Assembly (NCBI GenBank): GCA_023256215.1
Contig: JAGDXB010000070.1
Span: 1 to 40,775 of the forward strand
DNA from: Vulcanisaeta sp.
Lineage (GTDB): Archaea > Thermoproteota > Thermoprotei > Thermoproteales > Thermocladiaceae
Reading direction: 5' to 3'
DNA length: 40,775 nt
The notes under the pieces: generated by a model
What the model was told of the DNA's origin: nothing
Database searches by the model: none
What the model saw: the letters and a program-made list of their open reading frames with translations, nothing else
Translations under genes and position numbers: made by a program
In this document: positions 1 to 9,163 of the stretch, in pieces
How positions within the stretch are numbered: the stretch's first letter is position 1
Layout of the letters: each line of letters starts with the position of its first letter

Positions 1-172
1 AACGTGATTTACGGTACTAATACATGCCCATGATCATTAACAGGAGTAACCTATTAAAAACGGTCTTATCTTATGTTCTTCTCAGGAATGATTATTCAAA
101 AGGGAATGTTTAATCTATAAGTAGAGACCAAGGATAAAGCATAATGTAAGCCATAAATAGAGTAGTTAATTA
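1..172. other. intergenic region at left edge
   Basis: No open frame, tRNA or repeat is recognisable here. The right end holds a TATA-like CATAAATAG at 152-160 on the plus strand, which fits a leaderless start for the DUF72 gene near 173-182. The region is AT-rich. Confidence 0.5.
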
Positions 173-916
173 ATGATAATGATGGAGATCTTAGTGGGTA
201 CTTGTGGATTCCCCACGTCGCGGTCTAAGTATTATTCGTTATTTAAGGTTGTGGAATTACAAGAGACTTTTTATGATTTTCCGACACAGGAGAAGATGAG
301 TAACCTGAGAAGGGAAGCCCCTGCTGATTTTCAGTTTGCAGTGAAGGTATTTCAGGGGTTAACACACACGAGTGATTCGCCCACATGGCGTAAGATGAAG
401 AGGGCTAGACTCACGGGTAACCTGAGTAATTACGGATTGTTGAGGCCCACTAGGGAGAATCTGGAGCTTTGGGATGAGTTTCTAAATGTTGTGAAGCCTC
501 TTAATCCGTCATTTTACGTGTTCCAGACCCCACCGTCAATGAGGATTACTGAGGATAATGTAAGAGACGTTATTGAGTTCTTTAGATCAATAGGCAATAG
601 TGACAAGGTTGGGTGGGAGCCTAGAGGTTCTAGTTACGATAATCCTGGACTATTAAGGAGGGTCTTTGAGGAAGCGGGTATTGTACATGTGATCGATCCA
701 TTTAGGAGGAACGCATTGGTTACGCGGGATACGGCCTACTTCAGGTTGCATGGTATTGGTAAGGGTGAGGTTAATTACTCATACAAATATACAGACTCTG
801 ATCTTCAACAATTAAGGAATGTGGTAATGAACCTTAATTCATCGGTTGTGTTTGTTATGTTTAATAATGTGCACATGCTTAACGACGCCCTTAGGTTTAA
901 GGAGTTATTGAGGTAA
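173..916 (+). CDS. DUF72 family protein
   Basis: The protein has the DUF72 hallmarks: an N-terminal ILVGTCGFP strand, then ETFYDFPTQEKM and an AVKVFQGLTH segment, a TIM-barrel-like fold of usual family length (about 245 residues). In other DUF72 proteins conserved acidic and aromatic residues line the barrel mouth; the biochemical role is not settled. Three ATGs lie close together at 173, 179 and 182, and the TATA-like box at 152-160 best fits 179 or 182. The stop overlaps the next start by one base (TAATG), so it is translationally coupled to the DUF364-type gene. Family assignment is firm; function is unknown. Confidence 0.85.
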   Translation: MIMMEILVGTCGFPTSRSKYYSLFKVVELQETFYDFPTQEKMSNLRREAPADFQFAVKVFQGLTHTSDSPTWRKMKRARLTGNLSNYGLLRPTRENLELWDEFLNVVKPLNPSFYVFQTPPSMRITEDNVRDVIEFFRSIGNSDKVGWEPRGSSYDNPGLLRRVFEEAGIVHVIDPFRRNALVTRDTAYFRLHGIGKGEVNYSYKYTDSDLQQLRNVVMNLNSSVVFVMFNNVHMLNDALRFKELLR

Positions 917-1707
917 TGAGCATGTTCAGTAGATTGGTTGCGGAGAAGGTCTTGGAAATTCTCGGTAATGATCCCATTAAGGTTATTGACCAATGCAACT
1001 GCTTGAATTACACGTACGTGCTAATAAGGACAGGGTTAGGCGAGTTCCTAGGGCTTGCATATACTCCTATTGAGGATCTCAGGGCTGGTGAGGTAGGTAC
1101 TATCCCTAGGGTTGAGGAATTGCCCGACCTAATCACAAACCTTGACTCACTGGTTAGGGCTATGGGCATAGCCCTACTTAATGCAGTATCTCATTACTTA
1201 GTAACCCGTAACAGACTAAGCCTACTACCCGGCGACCTGAAGAGTGAAATTATCAGGTTACTAAGGCCTAGATGCACCGCATGCTTCATCGGCAGCATAA
1301 CGCCTGTCGCAGAGAGGGCTAGCGAGGTATGCTCCGTGTATCAGCTGGAGAGAAGGAGTGATCTCAGGCATAGTAGTTATCCAGACATTGATACACCGTT
1401 GATAATACCGAACTGTGATTTACTGGTAATGACAGGCTCAGCCCTAATTAATAACACTATTGATTACATACTATCACTCAAAAAGAGCAACGCCACAGTA
1501 GTGTTAAGCGGGCCCTCTGCCGCGGCTTACCCACCCGTGCTCCACGAATTGGGTATTGATGTTGTCGGTAGCTCTCTCGTTAAGGACCCCTACACAGCTA
1601 TTGACTTACTAAAGCTTGGGGCTGGCTATAGGCTAATGGATAAAAGAGGATTGTTATTTAAGTACGTCTCTGTGAGGCACCATGGGGAAGGTACTCGTGG
1701 TAATTAA
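916..1707 (+). CDS. DUF364/DUF4213-type protein (putative heavy-metal chelation domain)
   Basis: The C-terminal half reads as a Rossmann-like domain: CTACFIGSITPVAERASE, then NCDLLVMTGSALINNTIDYIL and VVLSGPSAAAYPPVLHELGIDVVGSSLV. This is the pattern of the DUF364 family, often encoded with an N-terminal DUF4213 domain (about residues 1-110 here). The family is suggested to bind metals or help synthesise metal cofactors, but that is not proved. It starts one base into the stop of the DUF72 gene and overlaps the next gene by 26 bp, so the three form one transcription unit. Codons are T-rich near the ends and more C/A-rich in the middle, without an obvious sign of transfer. Confidence 0.7.
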   Translation: MSMFSRLVAEKVLEILGNDPIKVIDQCNCLNYTYVLIRTGLGEFLGLAYTPIEDLRAGEVGTIPRVEELPDLITNLDSLVRAMGIALLNAVSHYLVTRNRLSLLPGDLKSEIIRLLRPRCTACFIGSITPVAERASEVCSVYQLERRSDLRHSSYPDIDTPLIIPNCDLLVMTGSALINNTIDYILSLKKSNATVVLSGPSAAAYPPVLHELGIDVVGSSLVKDPYTAIDLLKLGAGYRLMDKRGLLFKYVSVRHHGEGTRGN

Positions 1708-2269
1708 CTGCGGTAAGACTAAGTCTGTTGATATGAATATTGTTAAGGCGAGGCTTGGTAAGGTGCCTGGTTTCGATCTTGAGAATGAGGATGAGTATAG
1801 ACGGTTGCTTGGTGATTTTGTTAAGCCTGCTATTGATATGTATGATGGTCCAGAATTCAAGGTGCTAAGGCAGTTTAGGCGGTGTATTGATACCTTCATA
1901 CTATCCGCCAGGTATGGCTTAATACGTGGTGATAGATCGATAGTACCATATGATGCCTATCTCAGTAAGGCTAGGGTTGATGAATTAATCTTAGATAGGT
2001 GGAGAAGGTATGGTAATTGGGATTTAGACAGGCTTGTGAGTGGCAATTGGGATGTCGCCATAATTAGGTTAAGTAAGGCATACCTTACTTACTTCATGAA
2101 AGTGATGGAAGATCCATGTAAATTAGGGCGTGAGATTCACGTATTATCTGGCAAGTATAACCCAATAAAGTGCAATAACGTAATTGATCATCACGTTAGA
2201 GGTATAGGAGATTCCCGGAGCGTATTAAGGAAGTTATTGGAAAATATCTGCGGCTCTTCGAATCAATAG
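1682..2269 (+). CDS. YaaA/DUF6884-like protein
   Basis: The N-terminus VLVVINCGKTKS, the phrase FILSARYGLI about 75 residues later and the PYDAYLSK segment match the DUF6884/YaaA-like pattern (C-G-K-x-K, then S-A-x-Y/H-G-L). Such proteins are sometimes linked to peroxide stress or modified-base metabolism; no substrate can be read from the sequence. It overlaps the DUF364-type gene by 26 bp in another frame, so it is the last cistron of a three-gene unit. The length of 195 residues is within the usual range. Alternative: a diverged member of a neighbouring fold family. Confidence 0.6.
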   Translation: MGKVLVVINCGKTKSVDMNIVKARLGKVPGFDLENEDEYRRLLGDFVKPAIDMYDGPEFKVLRQFRRCIDTFILSARYGLIRGDRSIVPYDAYLSKARVDELILDRWRRYGNWDLDRLVSGNWDVAIIRLSKAYLTYFMKVMEDPCKLGREIHVLSGKYNPIKCNNVIDHHVRGIGDSRSVLRKLLENICGSSNQ

Positions 2270-2356
2270 ATCATAGAATGTTTTTAAAAGTATTTAACTT
2301 AACTAATTCTTCTAACTCCTTAATTAAATAAAATATTTTAGTAAAAGGCAGTTAGA

Positions 2357-2364
2357 TTTTTAAA
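2357..2364 (+). promoter_or_regulatory. TATA-like box of permease gene
   Basis: TTTTTAAA lies 35-42 bp before the ATG at 2399, so a short leader is expected. The 129-bp gap after 2269 is otherwise AT-rich with no other signal seen. Confidence 0.45.
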
Positions 2365-2398
2365 TGCTATATTCAATGGTTGACCCAAAGTCACAAGT

Positions 2399-3835
2399 AT
2401 GACTATAAATAATGGTGTACGTAGCGGTGTAAATGAGTCTGGTTTACGTAGAGTCCTTGGATTTTGGGACGTATTTTTCGCAAGCTTGGGAGGACAATCG
2501 CCATTCCTTAGCGATTTGACCTACGCGTCGGCAACGCTGGCCATAGCGGGCTTAGCAGGTCCTGTTGCTATAATAATTGGGACGCTTATTGCCTTCATTA
2601 ATGGATTTGTTGTTGCGCGATTGAGTAAGAGGGTTGTTGAGGCTGGTGGTTATTATAAATACGCAACCAAGTATCTGGGCGGTAAACCTATAGGCTTCTT
2701 TATTGGTTGGAATTACCTATTCTATTCAATACTTTACGGTGCTGCCTATGTAATCGGTGCGTCTTATCTAGCCGAGTGGATTCTCGGAATACCCTGGCAG
2801 GTTAGTTTACCCATATCTCTGGCAATAATGACCATACTAGCATACCTGGGCATTAGGATATCGGCTAGGTACGCAATTTTCGCAGGTTCACTTGAGATGG
2901 CGACCCTCATATTGATATCCACAGTATTACTTCTGATTCCCCATGGAGTATTCTTCAATCCCCTTGCTTACATGGGCTCAGTACCGTTATCAACATTGAT
3001 GGTTGCGGTGGTTTACGCAATAGCGATCCCCACGGGCTATGGCACAATAGCACCACTAAGTGGCGAGGTTAAGAGGGCCAGGGAAACCGTTAGCCGGGCA
3101 GTGGAGACCGTCATAGTAACCGGCGGCGCCCTGGCAGCACTCGCCATTTACTCAACGGCGGTTGCCGGCCTATCATACATGAATATTCATGATTTTATTA
3201 AGTTCTTAAATGAAGCCACAGACAAGGGCTTATCACCCGTCGTAATAGTACTGCATCACTTCCTTGGTATATTACTCGACCCAATAGTCATCTTTGCGAT
3301 GATTAATGATGGTGTACTTGGTGCTTTGGCTTATGTACTCGCATCATCAAGGACGCTGTATGCCATGGCTGATGATGGGCAATTACCGAGTGCGTTATCC
3401 CTGATTAATAGTAAGGGTAATCCAGTAATCTCGGTGTTAATCAGTGCATTGGCCCTTGACACAATTGCGCTAGTGACTACTTACTTACTCGGGCCATTTA
3501 ATGCCTTCCTACTCCTTGGCTTCCTATCAATGCTCGCTAATTTAATAGTCCATTTATCGGCTAACTTCGCCCTACTTAGGGCAGCCACGATGAAGGTGAA
3601 GGCAGTGCTTTACGGTGTTGACACCATGAGGAGTCTAGATAAGGCTGTGTCTGTGGCGGCGGCCTTAATAACAATATTTACGGCAACGGAGTCCGTGCTC
3701 GGCATAAACATAGTCGAGTTAATACCGTACTTCATAGTCCTCGTGATTGTCATGATTTATCTAACGGTAAGGGTGTTAGTAATTCGAGGGGCGTTCTTCG
3801 GATCTAGAGTTCATGGTTATAGAATGACTAAGTAG
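2399..3835 (+). CDS. APC-superfamily amino acid permease
   Basis: A 478-residue integral membrane protein with about 12 hydrophobic segments. The first helices carry the APC pattern: FWDVFFASLGGQSP in helix 1, EAGGYYKYATKYLGG and GFFIGWNYLFYSI around helix 3. Members move amino acids or polyamines with protons or sodium; the substrate cannot be told. The N-terminal 20 residues are a short polar cytoplasmic tail. It converges on the MFS gene with an 8-bp overlap of the 3' ends. Family is firm; substrate unknown. Confidence 0.85.
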   Translation: MTINNGVRSGVNESGLRRVLGFWDVFFASLGGQSPFLSDLTYASATLAIAGLAGPVAIIIGTLIAFINGFVVARLSKRVVEAGGYYKYATKYLGGKPIGFFIGWNYLFYSILYGAAYVIGASYLAEWILGIPWQVSLPISLAIMTILAYLGIRISARYAIFAGSLEMATLILISTVLLLIPHGVFFNPLAYMGSVPLSTLMVAVVYAIAIPTGYGTIAPLSGEVKRARETVSRAVETVIVTGGALAALAIYSTAVAGLSYMNIHDFIKFLNEATDKGLSPVVIVLHHFLGILLDPIVIFAMINDGVLGALAYVLASSRTLYAMADDGQLPSALSLINSKGNPVISVLISALALDTIALVTTYLLGPFNAFLLLGFLSMLANLIVHLSANFALLRAATMKVKAVLYGVDTMRSLDKAVSVAAALITIFTATESVLGINIVELIPYFIVLVIVMIYLTVRVLVIRGAFFGSRVHGYRMTK

Positions 3836-4919
3836 CCCTTACAAGTCTAAACAGTGGTAGGAGGGCTAGGGATATTATTATCATTAATATCCAGGGCAGT
3901 GAGTATGATATTACCATAGTCTCCGTAAATATTATGCTAAGCCACATGCCGATGATCATATTCAGGGCATTTAGTGTGGCGAGGGATAGGGCTGGGTTTT
4001 CATGCCGAGCTGCCAACGTGTACGCTGCAGTTAGCGCTAATTCATTTGTGAAACCCATTAAACCTCCAGCAATTGTTATGGCTATTACGTTTAACGTGGG
4101 TATTGAGATCAGTGGTACGGTGCCTACTATCGTTAACACCACTATTAGTAGAACCTTGTTTTTAATAACATCAATAATTCGCCCAGAAAGTCCTCCAAAT
4201 ATACTCGAGAAGAGCATTATTGACGTTAATAATGAGGATGTGTAAAGGGGTAAACCCCTACTAACGGCATAGGTAGGTAGTAAACTACCGGCCGCGTAGT
4301 ACGCACCCCAGAAGCCACTTGTTGCCACGCCAATCATTACCGCATCACGGCTAAAGCTAATGCGTAATCTGCGCATGTAACCACCCTGGATAAAGAGGAT
4401 AATCAGTGCCACTGGAATTCCGGCAATGCTGAGTAACAACGTTGATAATCTCCACCCAAGTAAGGCATATGTGACACCCCATGCCAAGCCTATCCCTGAT
4501 CCAAGGCCAAAGGCTGCGTTGTAAATACCGAGTAATGTACCAACCCTTTCAGGGTATGCCGTTGATAGTACTGCGGCACCGGTTGAGAAGAATAGTGCGG
4601 CGCCAATACCTGCAATTAACCTAAGGATCAATACTTCGTAGAAATTAACACTAAAGGGCACTAATAGGCCTGTAACTGCCATGGTGAGTAAGCCAATACC
4701 TGCGGTCCTAGCGTTACCCAGGCGACTCGCAATGATACCCGCGGGTATCTGAAATGATGCAGCGCCTACAATAAACATGAACGGAACTAAACCGAGCAAT
4801 GCTTTACTAACTCTAAACTCAGTACCGATTATTGGCAGTGCAGGGGCTAAGTAAAACCAGTATGCACTGTATATTGTTCGCGCTATTACTATGATTATTA
4901 TTACCATCGATTTTCTCAT
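3828..4919 (-). CDS. MFS transporter
   Basis: A 363-residue protein of nearly continuous hydrophobic helices. The loop GIIASRLGNARTAGIG (about residues 62-77) resembles MFS motif A between helices 2 and 3. The protein is slightly shorter than the usual 390-420 residues, consistent with 11-12 tightly spaced helices. Substrate is unknown. A TATA-like box on the minus strand at 4942-4954 lies about 28 bp before the ATG at 4919, as for a leaderless mRNA. Its 3' end overlaps the permease gene by 8 bp. Confidence 0.8.
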   Translation of the reverse strand: MRKSMVIIIIVIARTIYSAYWFYLAPALPIIGTEFRVSKALLGLVPFMFIVGAASFQIPAGIIASRLGNARTAGIGLLTMAVTGLLVPFSVNFYEVLILRLIAGIGAALFFSTGAAVLSTAYPERVGTLLGIYNAAFGLGSGIGLAWGVTYALLGWRLSTLLLSIAGIPVALIILFIQGGYMRRLRISFSRDAVMIGVATSGFWGAYYAAGSLLPTYAVSRGLPLYTSSLLTSIMLFSSIFGGLSGRIIDVIKNKVLLIVVLTIVGTVPLISIPTLNVIAITIAGGLMGFTNELALTAAYTLAARHENPALSLATLNALNMIIGMWLSIIFTETMVISYSLPWILMIIISLALLPLFRLVRAT

Positions 4920-4941
4920 TTAGGCATGAACCAGCCAAGAA

Positions 4942-4954
4942 CCATTAATTCTTT
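4942..4954 (-). promoter_or_regulatory. TATA-like box of MFS gene
   Basis: Minus-strand AAAGAATTAATGG is centred about 28 bp from the ATG at 4919, the spacing expected of a leaderless transcript. Confidence 0.45.
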
Positions 4955-5022
4955 ACTATTACCATACCCACAATATGTTAAGGGTTAAGGGTATAAGGTA
5001 TATAGAATACATATTAATTAGG

Positions 5023-5030
5023 TTTAAGAA
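5023..5030 (+). promoter_or_regulatory. TATA-like box deciding the acyl-CoA dehydrogenase start
   Basis: TTTAAGAA is centred at 5026, so initiation near 5051 is predicted. This points to ATG 5053, not the upstream GTG 5044. Confidence 0.5.
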
Positions 5031-5052
5031 AATGTAAAGCAGAGTGATATCG

Positions 5053-6258
5053 ATGACGGACATACTGGACCTGTTTCCTCAATATGCTGAAGAACTAAAG
5101 TTATTAAGGAAAACCGCTAGAGAATTCGCCCAGAGAAACTTTAGTACTGAATTGGCTAGGGAGCTTGATAAGAAGGAGGAATTTCCGTGGGATCTCTATA
5201 GAAAGGCCGGTGAACTAGGTTTATTAGCCCCGTCAATTCCCGCAGATTATAATGGTGGTGGCTTCTCCACATACCTAGCTGATATAGTTGTGACCGAGGA
5301 GTTAGTAAGGGCCGAACCCACACTCGGTATTGCAATAGTGTCAGGCCCATTCTCATCGCACTTATTGTATTACTTCGGTACTGATGAGCAGAAGAAGAAG
5401 TATTTGCCACCTGTCTATAGGGGTGAGACCACATTCTTTGGAGCATATACAGAGCCTGAGCATGGTAGTGATATTACGCAATTAAACACCGTGGCGGAGA
5501 GGAAGGGTGATAAGTTCATAATTAGGGGTATGAAGACGTTCATAACTAATGCACCTACGGCAAAGTACGGAATACTCCTCGCACAAACAGACCCTGAGAA
5601 GAGACATAGGGGGCAGACATTGTTTATAATACATACTGATTGGCCTGGCGTTACGATCAGGAGATTGACCGGTAAGATGGGGCAGAGAACGATACCTGTT
5701 GGTGAGATTTACCTAGATAACGTTGAGGTACCCATTGATTACGTGGTTGGCGGTGAAAGGGGTATTAACCAGGGATTCTATTGGACATTAGCCTACTTCA
5801 ATGTCTCAAGGATAGGGCCGGCAGCCATGGCACTTGGCATGATGTTATCAGCCTTCGACAAAGCCCTTGAGTATGCCAAGAAGAGGGTTCAATTTGGTAA
5901 ACCGATCATCGAGCACCAACTAATCCAGGAAAAACTAGCTAGAATGGCTATGCTTATTGAAGCCGCTAGATCATTGGTCTATAGGGCTGCTTATTACGTG
6001 GATGATTATCTAAAGCTCAAAATAGACCCAAGGGCTATGGCTGCGATTACTTCGGCTGCTAAGGTCTTCGCTACAGATGTTGCTAACCAGGTCATTGATG
6101 AAGCAATACAAATACACGGTGGTTATGGATACTTCGAAGAATTTGACGTAGAAAGATATTGGAGAGATCATAGGGTAACCAGGATATATGAGGGTACCAA
6201 TGAGATCAATCTATTAACAATAATAGACGCCCTGAAGAGAGATGTGTGGAGACCATAA
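5053..6258 (+). CDS. acyl-CoA dehydrogenase
   Basis: A FAD-dependent acyl-CoA dehydrogenase of normal length (401 residues from ATG 5053; an in-frame GTG lies at 5044). It shows FGAYTEPEHGSDITQLNTVAE in the middle domain, RVQFGKPIIEHQ in the C-terminal helical domain, and QIHGGYGYFEEFDVERYWRDHR followed by RIYEGTNEIN. The Glu of YEGTNE (residue 380 from ATG 5053) is the usual catalytic base. It oxidises an acyl-CoA to the enoyl-CoA in fatty- or branched-chain acid breakdown; chain length cannot be told. No electron-transfer flavoprotein gene is adjacent. The TATA-like box at 5023-5030 supports the ATG start. Confidence 0.9.
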   Translation: MTDILDLFPQYAEELKLLRKTAREFAQRNFSTELARELDKKEEFPWDLYRKAGELGLLAPSIPADYNGGGFSTYLADIVVTEELVRAEPTLGIAIVSGPFSSHLLYYFGTDEQKKKYLPPVYRGETTFFGAYTEPEHGSDITQLNTVAERKGDKFIIRGMKTFITNAPTAKYGILLAQTDPEKRHRGQTLFIIHTDWPGVTIRRLTGKMGQRTIPVGEIYLDNVEVPIDYVVGGERGINQGFYWTLAYFNVSRIGPAAMALGMMLSAFDKALEYAKKRVQFGKPIIEHQLIQEKLARMAMLIEAARSLVYRAAYYVDDYLKLKIDPRAMAAITSAAKVFATDVANQVIDEAIQIHGGYGYFEEFDVERYWRDHRVTRIYEGTNEINLLTIIDALKRDVWRP

Positions 6259-6413
6259 TCTTTCTTGTTGCTAAATTTATTTATACTTCATATTTCGTAA
6301 TCTTAATTTCAAATCAAAACCTTTTGTAATAAGAAAATTGAAAAATAATAAATAAATTTCAAATAAAATAAATTTTTATTCAATAATTATCCCATAAAAG
6401 TAAATTAATATTC

Positions 6414-6431
6414 ATTATTATGCATAATAAT
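6414..6431. repeat. 18-bp perfect palindrome
   Basis: ATTATTATGCATAATAAT reads the same on both strands, centred at 6422/6423. It lies about 40-60 bp upstream of the TATA box of the AAA ATPase gene, a position suitable for a dimeric regulator. It could be chance in an AT-rich region, though nine matched pairs are more than expected there. Confidence 0.6.
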
Positions 6432-6450
6432 TGTAAAATATTTATCGTTC

Positions 6451-6503
6451 TTGATATTATAAGTAACAAAACTATTTAAATAATTTGATACCATAAGTAA
6501 CAA
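6451..6503. repeat. paired 19-bp direct repeats flanking a TATA box
   Basis: TTGATANNATAAGTAACAA occurs at 6451-6469 and 6485-6503, 34 bp apart start to start, with 17 of 19 positions identical. The TATA box lies in the 15 bp between them, and the second copy covers the expected transcription start. The layout suggests an operator that occludes the promoter; that is inference. Confidence 0.7.
6472..6483 (+). promoter_or_regulatory. TATA box of AAA ATPase gene
   Basis: CTATTTAAATAA is centred about 30 bp before ATG 6507. It would give a leaderless transcript beginning at the ATG of the amber-interrupted N-terminus, not at TTG 6570. Confidence 0.6.
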
Positions 6504-6506
6504 GGC

Positions 6507-6569
6507 ATGAGTCTTGATGATTTCAATCCATAGTGGAGGGGTAGGGAATATATTGATCAAGATCCTGAC
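6507..6569 (+). pseudogene. detached N-terminus of the AAA ATPase, with in-frame TAG at 6531
   Basis: From ATG 6507 the frame reads MSLDDFNP, then TAG (6531-6533), then WRGREYIDQDPD, and runs without a break into the ATPase frame at 6570. Archaeal ATPases of this family commonly begin with an F-N-P-W-W motif, so the TAG sits where the first Trp (TGG) is expected: a single G-to-A change would create it. The TATA box at 6472-6483 is spaced for ATG 6507. Possible explanations are a recent nonsense mutation, a sequencing error, or readthrough. Confidence 0.7.
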
Positions 6570-7769
6570 TTGATTAAGTGGCGTAATGCAAGGGTTAGGT
6601 GGATTCCTAAGGAAATCAATGCGCTATCGTTAAAGCCGTTTTCTCTTAATTTCATCTATGGACCACGTCAGGTAGGTAAGACAACACTGATAAAGCTTGC
6701 AATAAAGGATTTACTTACTAAGGTTAAACCTGAGGCCATTTTTTATTACAGCTGTGATTTGCTCATTAATCATGAGGAATTACTTGATATCTTAAGGAGG
6801 TATCTTAGGATTAAGGAGGAGCGTGGCATTAAGACAAGCTATATTTTCCTTGATGAGGTGACCTATGTGAGTGATTGGTTTAGGGTTATTAAGTACGGTA
6901 TTGATAGGGGATTGTTTAAGGATGATGTTATAACGATAACAGGCTCAACAAGTATATTTCTAAGAGGCGATATAGAGACGTTTCCGGGTAGAAGAGGATT
7001 TGGTGTTGATATTGTGCTATACCCACTTAGTTTTCAATCATATATCAAGGCTTTAAGGCCTGAGATCGATGTAACACCAGGCTGGTATGAGGAGATCAGG
7101 AGCTTATTTGAGAAGTACTTGGTGACTGGTGGATTTCCATTATCAATCAATTCATACTTCAGCTTAGGTACAGTAACTGCCGATGTCTATAAGTCATACA
7201 TTGACTGGATAATATATGATGTCAAGAGGGTCGGCAGAGATGAGGGGCTAATGAAGGAGATCTTGTCAATACTAATTGAAAAGGTTGGTACTAGAATTAG
7301 TTATAATTCGATAGCGAAGGATCTCGGGATTTCCCATAGAACGGTTTCGGAATACATCGATTTATTAAGTAAGATGTTCTTAATAACTGTGCTTAATTAC
7401 ATTGATGTTAATACGGGTAATAAAGACTATAGGAAACTGGTCAAAATACACTTCACAGACCCATTCCTATATAGAGTAATTTCATTCTGGACAGGAGTTA
7501 AAGTACCTAATGAGTCGATAATCGTTGAGGATATCGTAGCCTCACACCTAGCTAGGATTGGTGAAGTTGGCTATACAACCATTGGTAATAGGGAGGTTGA
7601 CGTACTATCACTTAGTGATTTTACAGGTTATGAGGTTAAGTATGGAAGAAGAAGTGAGCGTGTGAGCATTAAGGCCGGGAAGATGAAGAGGGTCATAACA
7701 ATATTGAGGGACGTAGATGGTATTGATACAGTCCCTGCACACATATTTTTAGCAAGACTCAATATGTAG
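6570..7769 (+). CDS. AAA ATPase with DUF4143-type C-terminus (AAA_14 family)
   Basis: Residues 31-39 (numbered from TTG 6570) form the Walker A motif GPRQVGKTT, FLDEVTYV (93-100) is Walker B, and ITGSTSIFLRGDIE followed by FPGRRGFGVDIVLYPLSF is the family's sensor region. The C-terminus has NREVDVLSLSDFTGYEVKYGR, the nuclease-like strand typical of DUF4143. Such ATPases are abundant in hyperthermophilic archaea, often as variable stand-alone genes; their role is unclear. The family start is probably ATG 6507, but an in-frame TAG at 6531 cuts it off; TTG 6570 (MIKW) is the only restart before the P-loop. The rest of the frame is intact, so any inactivation is recent. Confidence 0.85.
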   Translation: MIKWRNARVRWIPKEINALSLKPFSLNFIYGPRQVGKTTLIKLAIKDLLTKVKPEAIFYYSCDLLINHEELLDILRRYLRIKEERGIKTSYIFLDEVTYVSDWFRVIKYGIDRGLFKDDVITITGSTSIFLRGDIETFPGRRGFGVDIVLYPLSFQSYIKALRPEIDVTPGWYEEIRSLFEKYLVTGGFPLSINSYFSLGTVTADVYKSYIDWIIYDVKRVGRDEGLMKEILSILIEKVGTRISYNSIAKDLGISHRTVSEYIDLLSKMFLITVLNYIDVNTGNKDYRKLVKIHFTDPFLYRVISFWTGVKVPNESIIVEDIVASHLARIGEVGYTTIGNREVDVLSLSDFTGYEVKYGRRSERVSIKAGKMKRVITILRDVDGIDTVPAHIFLARLNM

Positions 7770-7777
7770 ATTAATAC

Positions 7778-9133
<1,356 letters not shown>

Positions 9134-9163
9134 TCAATAAATTATTATTATAGCTCTTGATTC

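Larger units (their letters stand above)
6259..6506. other. very AT-rich intergenic region with palindrome, direct repeats and promoter
   Basis: This 248-bp gap is strongly AT-rich and contains no gene. It holds an 18-bp perfect palindrome (6414-6431), two 19-bp direct repeats (6451-6469 and 6485-6503) and a TATA box between them. The left part is runs of A and T with only short imperfect repeats (AAATAAATTT twice near 6351-6376). Confidence 0.7.

Noticed and set aside
1-172. Possible tRNA or gene remnant at the left edge
   Set aside because: No tRNA arms, TPsiC-loop sequence or coherent reading frame could be found.
6351-6376. Repeated AAATAAATTT in the AT-rich gap before the ATPase gene
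   Set aside because: The runs are short and simple, as expected in a strongly AT-rich sequence.
6515-6568. TGATGA and CTGA in the start region of the AAA ATPase, resembling a C/D box RNA on the plus strand
   Set aside because: The C-like box lacks a purine before it, no convincing C' or D' pair is present, and the sequence codes for the ATPase N-terminus.
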